A stretch of 36,645 bases of DNA from Bifidobacterium panos (GTDB lineage: Bacteria > Actinomycetota > Actinomycetes > Actinomycetales > Bifidobacteriaceae). Each line of letters opens with the position of its first letter. The first letter of the stretch is position 1. Below, in pieces: positions 29,779 to 36,645 of this stretch. The DNA lies in NCBI RefSeq assembly GCF_012932445.1, contig NZ_JAAIIJ010000028.1:1-36645 (forward strand), in the 5' to 3' direction. Made by a program: the position numbers and the translations under genes. The notes below the pieces were generated by a model. It had not been told where the DNA came from. It did no database searches and saw only the letters and a list, made by a program, of their open reading frames with translations.

Positions 29779-30665
29779 CGGTATTCCCTGAACTGGTGGA
29801 ACTGTCCGCAGACGGTTTGAAGGTCACGTTCGATGGCGGCAACGCCGACCCGAGCAAGGATGTGCTGTATATCGCGCCGGAAGGCGTCGAGGGCTGGTAC
29901 GACATGCCGGACGACAAGACCACGATGACCGAACGAGGACAGGGCGACGGGTCGCATGACATCCCCGTCGCCGACATCATGTATTCGGCGCGGGTGGTGA
30001 CCTTGCATTTCATCGTCGGCGCTCATGACCGTCAGGGTGTGGTCAGACTGCTGACGCAGATTCGACGGGTTTGCGCCCACCGCAAGGTCAAGTTCCTGCT
30101 GCGCGACGCGGGCTATGCCTGCTACGTCACCGGTCGGGCGATACTGAAATCGTCCGGCAGGTACGGCGATGACGGCTGGCTTGAGGACAACACATTGACG
30201 GTCACCTGCGAACGGCCCGAGATCCTGTCCGACAGCACGCTGCGGTTCCAGTTGCATCCCGCGTCCGCTGGCGATAACGGTTTGCGCTACGGTGACGGCA
30301 AGCTTGGCCTGCAGTATCCGTTGACGTATGGTAAGGCGGCCACGGATGCTCGCAATGTGGGCACGATTCGCAATGACGGGACTTCGCGCGCCTATCCGGT
30401 GTTCACGGTCAGCGGGTCGTTCAGTTACGTGTCGCTGATGTTCCCGGGCACGACGTTGAGTCTGGTTTACAGCCAGCCGGTCGGCGCGACGCCGTTGGTG
30501 TTGGATTGCCGGTCGCGCACGGCCACGATGGGCGGGTTGGACGTTTCCCGGAACCTGCGTTCGCGCGGCTTCCCGACGGTGCCGGCTGGTGGTTCGTTGT
30601 CGGTGAATTTGCAATCCGCTGGGAGTGGTTGGGTGACCGTGACCAGTCATAACACGTACATGTAA
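29775..30665 (+). CDS. distal tail protein
   Basis: A 296-aa protein right after the tape measure gene, matching distal tail (Dit) proteins that form the hub at the tail tip. Beta-rich throughout, with LHFIVGAHDRQGVVRLLTQI and NTLTVTCERPEILSDSTLRF typical of the tail-hub fold. Start GTG 29775 overlaps the tape measure stop (GTGA) and is served by AAGGAGGT. Confidence 0.78.
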   Translation: MTVFPELVELSADGLKVTFDGGNADPSKDVLYIAPEGVEGWYDMPDDKTTMTERGQGDGSHDIPVADIMYSARVVTLHFIVGAHDRQGVVRLLTQIRRVCAHRKVKFLLRDAGYACYVTGRAILKSSGRYGDDGWLEDNTLTVTCERPEILSDSTLRFQLHPASAGDNGLRYGDGKLGLQYPLTYGKAATDARNVGTIRNDGTSRAYPVFTVSGSFSYVSLMFPGTTLSLVYSQPVGATPLVLDCRSRTATMGGLDVSRNLRSRGFPTVPAGGSLSVNLQSAGSGWVTVTSHNTYM

Positions 30666-30679
30666 AGGAGAAAAGAATC

Positions 30680-31594
30680 ATGACTACTGCTTTGGGTATC
30701 GCGCCGGATTCGGCGGGCAAGGGCGTTGATCCGTTGACGCATCGCAAGGTTTTGCAGTCGCATTGGGCTTCCGTGGGCATCGTGACGGGTTTGGGTGTGA
30801 GCGGGCGTTCCGACCTGAAGTACAATGTCGCCGCCGGTGTGGCGGTGTGCAGCAGGGGCAGCGCCGACGGGTATACGGAGGCGTATTTCGGTGGCGGGGC
30901 GACGGCGGCTGTGTCTGCTGGTGATCCGTCGAACCCGCGTGTGGACAGGATTTGGATCAAGGCGCGTGATCTGACGCAGGGAGATGCGGACAATCAGGTG
31001 GTGATCGGTGTGACGCAGGGCACGCCTTCGGCGTCGCCGGTCGCGCCGTCCACTCCTGCCGGGTGTGTGCGCCTGCTGGACATGACGCTGCCGGCGGGGG
31101 CGACCTCGACGCAGAAGGCGACCCCGCCGCACAGCGCGGACTATGCGATTCCCTACGGGGTGAGCGTGGGCGTGCTGGCTACCGCGAACGTGAACCAGCA
31201 GTACGAGATCCCGGAGGACAAGCAGTGGAAGAAGCGCGTGAGCGTGAGGTTCACCGTGCAGACCGACCGCACGGTGAACATCAAGTGGAAGGCGCGCGCG
31301 TCGTGCGGTTCGGACAACAGCAACATGGCCTCCTATTTCGTGCAGCTGCGTGTGGACGGCTCGGTCATCAATTCGGGCGTGAACCTGGCGTCCTCGTGGA
31401 TTCAGGGAGCTTTCGACGAGATCGGGGTTTTGCGTTTCGCGGAGACCAAGGGCATCGATTACGATGTGATCGCCAACAGGGGCACGCATACCGCCGAGGT
31501 GTACGTGCTGGGCAATCCCGCCGCGAACACGGCCCCCGTGACCTTGTACGGCATCCAGAACCTGACCGTGACCGACCGGGGCGTGTTCCGATGA
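30680..31594 (+). CDS. minor tail protein
   Basis: A 304-aa beta-rich protein in the tail-tip module. The first half (GKGVDPLTHRKVLQSHWASV, GYTEAYFGGGATAAVSAGDP, NPRVDRIWIKARDLTQGDAD) resembles actinophage structural proteins with a virion-binding N-terminus; the second half looks like a jelly-roll domain (VSVRFTVQTDRTVNIKWKAR ... AEVYVLGNPA) that could bind sugar. ATG 30680 follows AAAGGAG. The stop overlaps the next start. The order relative to the tail protein after it is unusual but clear. Confidence 0.65.
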   Translation: MTTALGIAPDSAGKGVDPLTHRKVLQSHWASVGIVTGLGVSGRSDLKYNVAAGVAVCSRGSADGYTEAYFGGGATAAVSAGDPSNPRVDRIWIKARDLTQGDADNQVVIGVTQGTPSASPVAPSTPAGCVRLLDMTLPAGATSTQKATPPHSADYAIPYGVSVGVLATANVNQQYEIPEDKQWKKRVSVRFTVQTDRTVNIKWKARASCGSDNSNMASYFVQLRVDGSVINSGVNLASSWIQGAFDEIGVLRFAETKGIDYDVIANRGTHTAEVYVLGNPAANTAPVTLYGIQNLTVTDRGVFR

Positions 31595-32811
31595 CGTGGC
31601 GTGGTTTCCTGTACGACACGATCAGCGGCCAGTTGGCGCAGGAGATCGATGTCCCGTCGTTCACATGGAGCATGACGGTTTCGGATAGTTCGTTCTCGAC
31701 GACGAAGGACAAGGGCGTGGGCGAGGACGAGGTGGGCGGCCTTGAGCTGCCGTGGTCGCAGATTCCGGGGACGACCCCGGCCGCGAAGGCCTCGTCGTTG
31801 ATGTGCGGCAAGCGCGGGCTGATCATGTTCTGGAAGTCCGCGCGCGACGATGCGTCGAGCCTGGGCACGCCCGTGGTGGGCGGCCCGTTCGGCGTGCGCT
31901 CGTCCACGCCGCTTGACGTGAGCGTGCCGGTCGATTCGATGATGAGCATGCTGGCGAACCGCTTCCTGGCGCACGAGGGCAGGTTCGGCACGGGCGGCGA
32001 CCATACCGCCCAGGCGTCGTATGCATGGAAGGGCATGTCGTTGCGCGGGATCGCGTGCGAGGTGATCCGCCAGTGCACGTCGTGCAAGCCGGGCGGCCAG
32101 CTGCCCATCGACCTGCCCTATCTGGGCGAGAAGGGTTCGCATGAGCGGACGGACTGGCAGGATTGGGACGTGCAGAACCAGTCGTGCAAGGACCTGCTGA
32201 CGAAGCTGGCGAACGTGCAGGGCGGCCCGGACATGCAGTTCCGCCCGTACTTGGCGGATTCGCAGCATGTGCGCTGGCGGTTCGAGGCCGGCAGCGACGG
32301 CGACGTGTTCCTAGGTCAGAAGACCGTGCACGCATTGGAATACCATCCGCAGGGCGGCACGTTGGAGAACCTGACCGTGGACCGCATGGCACCCGTGCAG
32401 AGGGTGTACGCGACCGGCAGCGGGTCGGACAAGGCGACCCTGTGCTATCTGGCCGAGGACATGGCGCTCACGCGGGTGAACGACCCGTGGCCCTTGTACG
32501 AGACCACGTACTCCGATTCGGACGTGAAGAATTACGCCGTGCTGAAAAGCCACGCGCATTCGCGCCTCGAGGCGAACAGCCGACCGTTGATGCAGGTGAC
32601 GGGCGAGATCGACGCGGACGACGTGGACGCGAGCGGCATGCCGTTGCACCCGTTGGGCGGGTTCTGGCCGGGCGAGGTGTTCAAGGTCTCCATCGTCGGC
32701 TTCCCGGACCTGCCGAACAACGTGTACCGGCTGCGGTTGATGAAGATGAGCGGCGACGAGACCAGCAAGGTCAAGCTCGTCTTCGATATTTGCGAGGACC
32801 CCGTCTACTAG
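31591..32811 (+). CDS. tail-tip (baseplate hub-like) protein
   Basis: A 406-aa protein starting at ATG 31591, overlapping the previous stop (ATGA). Features such as FTWSMTVSDSSFSTTKDKGV, KASSLMCGKRGLIMFW, WDVQNQSCKDLLTKLANVQG and LENLTVDRMAPVQRVYATGS suggest a hub protein like Gp37/gp27-type tail-associated proteins. Position two genes after the tape measure supports this. The stop codon lies inside a terminator hairpin. No peptidase motif is evident. Confidence 0.65.
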   Translation: MTWRGFLYDTISGQLAQEIDVPSFTWSMTVSDSSFSTTKDKGVGEDEVGGLELPWSQIPGTTPAAKASSLMCGKRGLIMFWKSARDDASSLGTPVVGGPFGVRSSTPLDVSVPVDSMMSMLANRFLAHEGRFGTGGDHTAQASYAWKGMSLRGIACEVIRQCTSCKPGGQLPIDLPYLGEKGSHERTDWQDWDVQNQSCKDLLTKLANVQGGPDMQFRPYLADSQHVRWRFEAGSDGDVFLGQKTVHALEYHPQGGTLENLTVDRMAPVQRVYATGSGSDKATLCYLAEDMALTRVNDPWPLYETTYSDSDVKNYAVLKSHAHSRLEANSRPLMQVTGEIDADDVDASGMPLHPLGGFWPGEVFKVSIVGFPDLPNNVYRLRLMKMSGDETSKVKLVFDICEDPVY

Positions 32812-32829
32812 CGGCGGGGTTGTTTTTTT
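32798..32829 (+). terminator. terminator overlapping the tail-tip stop
   Basis: ACCCCG (32798-32803) pairs with CGGGGT (32815-32820), followed by TGTTTTTTT. The stop TAG at 32809-32811 is in the loop. Confidence 0.8.
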
Positions 32830-32843
32830 AAGGAGGGACAGTC

Positions 32844-35054
32844 ATGGCTACTCATGGCGAGATCAACCCGTCCACGGCGGACCTGATATTGGGCACGGCC
32901 ACGACCGCTTTGGACACGGCGCGCGGGTTGCAGACGAGGCGCACCGGCAGCGCGTGGTATGACAACGCGGACGGCGGCCTGGTCATCGGCGGCGACGCGA
33001 CCTACGGCATCGACAAGGTGGACGCGAACGGGACCCACTCGCCCTTCGTGGAGGTCTCCCAGGCGGACCTGGACAACAGCGCGGCCAATATCCTCGCGCA
33101 GGCCAAGGCGGACACGGCGGCGCAGATCACGCTGGTCAACAACAACCTGACGCAGACCAACCAGACCATCATCGACAACAAGGACGCGCAGGACGCGATC
33201 AACCGGCAGCAGGCCGAGACGAACAAGCAGGTCGAGGCGAACAAGACGGCGCTCGCGCAGGCGGACAAGGATTTGGCCGACGCCAAGAAGCAGGTCGAGG
33301 CGAACAAGACGGCGCTCGCGCAGGCGGACAAGGATTTGGCCGACGCCAAGAAACAGGTCGAGGCGAACACGGAAAAGGTCGCCGGCGTGCAGGAGCAGAC
33401 CGATAAGGCGTATGAGGCGGCGAACATGGCGCAGAAGACCGCCGACGGGCGCAACCGCATCTTCCGCCAGCCCGACGAACCCGACCACGAGGGGCTGGCG
33501 GTCGGCGATCTCTGGTATCGCACCGCGCCGTACTGGACGCGGTGGGCGGACGGCCCGCATACGAGCGCTTCGCTGCTGGCCGACTTCTACACGAAATGGG
33601 TTGGCAAACCGTACAAGAGCGCGAGCGAACTGGTGCCGGTCTCCTCGCGCGTCGTGCAGGTGCTGATGTGGGATGGCACGCGGTTCAACGAGTTCAACCT
33701 GGTCGCCGGCAACATCATCGCGTCCGGCACGATCACGGGCGGCCTGATCGCGGCCCAATCGATCGTGGCCGGCAACCTCGCGGCGGGCTGCGTGAACGCG
33801 GACAAGCTGCTGGCCGGGTCGGTCACGTCCGACAAGATCGTGGCGAACGCGATTGTGGCGGACAAGCTCGCGGCCAAGTCCGTGAACGCGGACAAGATCG
33901 CGGCGAACGCGGTCACGTCCGACAAGATCGTGGCGAACGCGATCACCGCCGACAAGCTCGCGGCCAAGTCCGTGAACGCCGACAAGATCGCGGCGAACGC
34001 GATCACCGCCGACAAGATCAACGCGACCGCGTTGTACGGCAAGACCATCCAGGGCGGGGTCTTCCGCACGTCCAACGGACGGCTGGTCGTCAACGACACG
34101 GGCATCGCCCTGTACGGGTCGGACGGCAAGGCGACGATGACGGCGCTCACCTCCGACGGGAGCCTGACGCTCAAGGGGCCGGTCATGTCCGGCGGCACGA
34201 TCAGCGGCACGACCGTCACGGGCGGCACGATACAAACCTCCAGCACGGCGAGCCGTGGCGTGAAGATCACCAGCGGCGGCGTCGTCGCCTACGGGTCGGA
34301 CGGCAAAGCGAACACCACCATCGAGGCCAGTACGGGCACGTTGCGCACCACCGGGTCGGTCCTGTCGAACGGCACCCTGAGCGCCATGAACATCACGGGC
34401 GGCACAATCACCGGCGCGACCGTCCAAACCACAAGCAGCCAAAAGTCCGGGATCAAAATGAACAGTTCGGCGTTCACGGCCTACAACAAGTCGGGCAGCA
34501 CGACGTTCCGAATCGACGCGACCACCGGTGCCGTCAGCATGATGGGCGACCTCACCTCCGGCAGCACGGTCAAGGGCGCGGCCATCGAATCCACCGGCAT
34601 CATCCAAAGCAACAAAAGCTCGGCTGGTTACGCCGGCATGTATGTCGTGTCGGGCGGCAACTGGACGAACGGATGGCGCAACATCAACAATTATCTGGTG
34701 AACTGCTCGCACACGCGGGACATTATGGCGGCCGCGCGAGGCGGAATGCTCTGCTTCCGGGGACGAGTCGCATTGGACAATCAGGACAATCTCGGCGACC
34801 AGCGGATCATCGACGGGACCAAATGGTATTCGGATGGTGCCAGCGGTGGGTTGGAAACCGGCAATACGTTCATCAGCACGGTGAATGACGACCGCGACTG
34901 GCCCGTGGCCGCGAAGTTCACCGACACGAACACCGTCGGATACGTCATCGCGTACGTCGAGGCGAACTCGCGCGATGTCAAAATCTACAATCCGCAACGC
35001 AAGAAGAACATCATGTGGGTCGATCTGAACGCGTTGATGATCCCGATGGAATGA
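32844..35054 (+). CDS. tail fibre / receptor-binding protein
   Basis: A 736-aa fibre-like protein. It begins with a conserved head (ATHGEINPSTADLILGTATT), continues with a coiled coil at about 85-195 containing two identical 21-residue repeats (KQVEANKTALAQADKDLADA), then a linker rich in W and Y, repeats of ADKLAAKSVNADKIAANA at about 325-395 that build a trimeric helix bundle, a Gly/Ser/Thr-rich beta-helical shaft (GGTISGTTVTGGTIQTSS), and a C-terminal globular domain from about 590. This arrangement is typical of receptor-binding tail fibres. ATG 32844 follows AAGGAGGGACAGTC. Confidence 0.8.
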   Translation: MATHGEINPSTADLILGTATTALDTARGLQTRRTGSAWYDNADGGLVIGGDATYGIDKVDANGTHSPFVEVSQADLDNSAANILAQAKADTAAQITLVNNNLTQTNQTIIDNKDAQDAINRQQAETNKQVEANKTALAQADKDLADAKKQVEANKTALAQADKDLADAKKQVEANTEKVAGVQEQTDKAYEAANMAQKTADGRNRIFRQPDEPDHEGLAVGDLWYRTAPYWTRWADGPHTSASLLADFYTKWVGKPYKSASELVPVSSRVVQVLMWDGTRFNEFNLVAGNIIASGTITGGLIAAQSIVAGNLAAGCVNADKLLAGSVTSDKIVANAIVADKLAAKSVNADKIAANAVTSDKIVANAITADKLAAKSVNADKIAANAITADKINATALYGKTIQGGVFRTSNGRLVVNDTGIALYGSDGKATMTALTSDGSLTLKGPVMSGGTISGTTVTGGTIQTSSTASRGVKITSGGVVAYGSDGKANTTIEASTGTLRTTGSVLSNGTLSAMNITGGTITGATVQTTSSQKSGIKMNSSAFTAYNKSGSTTFRIDATTGAVSMMGDLTSGSTVKGAAIESTGIIQSNKSSAGYAGMYVVSGGNWTNGWRNINNYLVNCSHTRDIMAAARGGMLCFRGRVALDNQDNLGDQRIIDGTKWYSDGASGGLETGNTFISTVNDDRDWPVAAKFTDTNTVGYVIAYVEANSRDVKIYNPQRKKNIMWVDLNALMIPME
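33225..33369 (+). repeat. 63-bp tandem repeat in the fibre gene
   Basis: Two identical 63-bp units (33225-33287 and 33288-33350) and a partial third (33351-33369, one base changed). They encode the 21-residue coiled-coil repeat. Identity at DNA level points to recent duplication and possible length variation. Confidence 0.85.
33822..34001 (+). repeat. 90-bp tandem repeat in the fibre gene
   Basis: Two near-identical 90-bp units, 33822-33911 and 33912-34001, each encoding VTSDKIVANAI-x-ADKLAA and KSVNADKIAANA. Shorter copies of the ADKIAANA motif lie on both sides. Confidence 0.75.
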
Positions 35055-35066
35055 AAGGAGCCGATT

Positions 35067-35132
35067 ATGGCCGACGGAAACGAAACCGCCCGGATTGAAA
35101 CGGGCACGAACGAAACGGGGGGCGGGGAATGA
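35067..35132 (+). CDS. 21-aa leader-like ORF
   Basis: A tiny reading frame with a strong GAAAGGAG six bases before its ATG. Product MADGNETARIETGTNETGGG plus E. Its TGA overlaps the ATG of the next gene (ATGA), so it likely serves to couple translation of the fibre-accessory gene, which has no ribosome site of its own except a G-rich run inside this ORF. Confidence 0.5.
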   Translation: MADGNETARIETGTNETGGGE

Positions 35133-35965
35133 TAGCGACGAATCTGGGATGGCTCGGCGAGGTCGTCGCGCCAGACGAGGTGACGATCGACATGCATTCC
35201 GACCGCAGGACGGTCGGTGTCGTTTCGGCTAAGACAGACGGTTATGCGGTGGTCGGCCAGCCGGGCTTGACGGCTGGCGAGTATGTGATGGTTTGCACGT
35301 TGAGCGCCAATTGGGGGAGCGGGTTCAGCGAGAACCGCGTCCTAACCGTCATGAACAACAACACTGTGCTGGCGTCCGCCGATTATGACGGGTTGAAAAC
35401 CTACGTGCTGCCGTTCACTGTTCCAGCCGGCGTTTCCTCCGTGGAAGTGCGGCTACACGCCCCGTCAAACAGCCAACCGTGCGAGTGGACGAAGTACGGC
35501 GTGTTCACCAAGGCCGACTTCCAACTGCTTCAGGACACCTACGGGCTGGACTGGTTCGACGGCGATACCGACAACAACGGCACGGACCCGAACGCGGGCG
35601 GCGACATCGCCACGAGCACGGTCGCCGGAATGGTCAAACCCGGCGCGCACATGACGGTCGCGACCGACGGCACGCTCACCTACACGCCGCCCGTCGCCAC
35701 CAGCAGCGCGACCGGCGTGGTCAAGCCCGGCACGGGGCTGAAGGTGGCCGGAGACGGCACGCTCACGCCCACCGTGGCGACAAGCACGCTCGCCGGTGTG
35801 GTCAAGCCCGGCTCGGGTTTTCAGGTCGCGGCTGACGGCACCCTGACTTATCGGGGGCTGCCGGTCTTCTACGAGGCCACTCAGGGCGCTTTGACCAGTC
35901 CGCCCGTGACCCCGTGCATCATCATGGGGCCGGCCACGGGCGTCGTCTACGAGGACGGGCAGTAA
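35129..35965 (+). CDS. tail fibre accessory / carbohydrate-binding protein
   Basis: A 278-aa protein in the fibre module. The N-terminal half is a beta-sandwich-like domain (TAGEYVMVCTLSANWGSGFS ... VPAGVSSVEVRLHAPSNS) that could bind carbohydrate. The C-terminal half holds three repeats of the form ATST-x-AGMVKPG-x-x-x-x-VA-x-DGTLT, common in phage fibre and tip proteins. Its start overlaps the 21-aa leader ORF. Probably helps bind the bacterial surface; the ligand is unknown. Confidence 0.65.
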   Translation: MIATNLGWLGEVVAPDEVTIDMHSDRRTVGVVSAKTDGYAVVGQPGLTAGEYVMVCTLSANWGSGFSENRVLTVMNNNTVLASADYDGLKTYVLPFTVPAGVSSVEVRLHAPSNSQPCEWTKYGVFTKADFQLLQDTYGLDWFDGDTDNNGTDPNAGGDIATSTVAGMVKPGAHMTVATDGTLTYTPPVATSSATGVVKPGTGLKVAGDGTLTPTVATSTLAGVVKPGSGFQVAADGTLTYRGLPVFYEATQGALTSPPVTPCIIMGPATGVVYEDGQ

Positions 35966-35975
35966 GGAGGAAGGA

Positions 35976-36197
35976 ATGAGCAGGACGACAATCACTCCGA
36001 TTGACACCGGCTGGGTGGCGCTCACGCCGTCCACAGCAGTGTCCAGCCTGACTGGTTGGGCGCGGCAGGTCGGCAACGTGGTGGAAATCAACGTGGAAAA
36101 GCTCACGCCGGCCAGCTCGGTCGCCGCGAACACCGAAATCACCATCGCCACCCTGCCGGCCAGCATCAGCCGACCGAAGCTCTACCGGCGCGCATAA
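35976..36197 (+). CDS. tail-tip hypothetical protein, interrupted by TAA
   Basis: A 73-aa frame from ATG 35976 (behind AAGGAGGAAGG) to TAA 36195-36197. It opens with TTITPIDTGWVALTPSTAVS, a typical start of small fibre-associated beta domains, but ends abruptly after RPKLYRRA. The same frame continues after the TAA for 45 codons of convincing beta-rich sequence, so the gene seems to be cut by a nonsense codon (see next entry). Confidence 0.6.
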   Translation: MSRTTITPIDTGWVALTPSTAVSSLTGWARQVGNVVEINVEKLTPASSVAANTEITIATLPASISRPKLYRRA

Positions 36198-36335
36198 TGC
36201 GCGACGGACGGCTTCGGCGGCTCGAACTTCACGATATTGCGCGTGAATGGTGACCGGACGATCACGCTGAAACGCGCGCTGGCGTATACCGGCGAGGTCA
36301 GCTTCAACGTTTCCGGCACCTATCTCGCCGCCTGA
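36198..36335 (+). pseudogene. downstream half of the TAA-interrupted gene
   Basis: In frame with the gene at 35976 and directly after its TAA: CATDGFGGSNFTILRVNGDR, TITLKRALAYTGEVSFNVSG and TYLAA, then TGA 36333-36335. The full 119-codon product would make a normal small fibre domain. A single base change (TAA from TAC or TAT, Tyr) would explain the break. It has no start of its own. Confidence 0.6.
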
Positions 36336-36359
36336 CGATTCTCCGACAAAGGAGGAACC

Positions 36360-36611
36360 ATGGCCTCAAGGTCATACACGCCGACCGCGTGGAAGAACGG
36401 CAGCGGCGGCGGCACGCCGATCACCGCCGCCGAACTCAACCGCATCGAGGCCGGCGTCTCGACGCTTTACCAAGACCTGCCGTCCTTCGTCATCCAGTCG
36501 AAGGACGCGGACACGGATATCAACGGCAACCAGATCACCACGCCCTGCCGCCTCATCGTCATCGATACCGACGGCAATTTCCAGGGCGAATACTACGACG
36601 ACGGAAAGTGA
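36360..36611 (+). CDS. small fibre-module protein
   Basis: An 83-aa protein whose start, SRSYTPTAWKNGSGGGTPIT followed by AAELNRIEAGV, matches the conserved N-terminal segment found in many phage tail-tip and fibre proteins (PT-x-W-x-NG ... LN-x-IE-x-G). The rest is beta-rich (VIQSKDADTDINGNQITTPC). ATG 36360 follows AAAGGAGGAACC. Likely a virion-attached accessory protein. Confidence 0.6.
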   Translation: MASRSYTPTAWKNGSGGGTPITAAELNRIEAGVSTLYQDLPSFVIQSKDADTDINGNQITTPCRLIVIDTDGNFQGEYYDDGK

Positions 36612-36617
36612 GGGAGT

Positions 36618-36645
36618 ATGAGAACCATCATCGATCAGCCGGTCG
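36618..36645 (+). CDS. start of next gene, cut by the window end
   Basis: ATG 36618 just after GAGGGAGT, reading MRTIIDQPV to the last base. Only nine codons are present, so nothing can be said of its product; holin and endolysin genes are missing from the window and would be expected downstream. Confidence 0.4.

Noticed and set aside
32808..34997. 729-aa open frame on the minus strand
   Set aside because: Mirror of the repeat-rich fibre gene, with repetitive R/G/V content and no ribosome site.

Overview
The window is a stretch of a temperate, long-tailed (siphovirus-type) phage genome from a GC-rich actinobacterial host, most likely a Bifidobacterium or close relative. The host is inferred from the GC-rich coding sequence, the strong AAAGGAG ribosome sites and the style of the head, tail and antirepressor genes; no host gene is visible to prove it. 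An integrase in the middle of the window with phage genes on both sides suggests a free or circularised phage genome (attP uncut), not a prophage with its host junctions. No lysis genes are seen, and both ends look cut: the right end breaks a gene just after its start.

Layout. (1) 1-4823, plus strand: early genes in two tightly overlapping operons. The first holds small proteins (three of them tandem paralogues), a DEDD exonuclease of the oligoribonuclease type and an HNH nuclease. The second holds a zinc-finger/HTH protein, a BRO-N/KilAC antirepressor and a two-helix membrane protein. (2) 4870-5924: terminators, a candidate attP and a tyrosine integrase on the minus strand, co-transcribed with an unknown 296-aa protein. 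(3) 7011-11324, minus strand: an accessory island of about ten small, often acidic unknown proteins, ending at the far side with a 63-aa XRE repressor. It contains two look-alike 70-nt plus-strand RNA genes and a twice-used structured leader. (4) 11325-12685, no convincing protein gene: two 36-bp two-tier operators, a cluster of GCAAGC repeats, a long alternating pyrimidine-purine run, and two tRNA genes (Trp-like and Met). (5) 12686-36645, plus strand: HNH nucleases, terminase, portal, MuF-like protein, scaffold, decoration, capsid, head-tail connectors, tail tube, tail chaperones with a -1 frameshift, tape measure, distal tail, and tail-tip/fibre genes.

How it works together. The XRE repressor probably holds lysogeny from the operators beside its gene, and the KilAC protein is the likely antirepressor. 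Integrase and attP handle integration. The late operon is broken into blocks by intrinsic terminators after the decoration, tail-terminator, tail-tube, chaperone and tail-tip genes, which probably set relative expression.

Most unusual points: the pair of 70-nt RNAs with identical internal spacing and compensatory arm changes; two genes whose Shine-Dalgarno is separated from the ATG by a covarying stem-loop; a tail-tube gene with a TAG followed by 58 in-frame protein-like codons; and the repeat-rich, strand-asymmetric region before the tRNAs.
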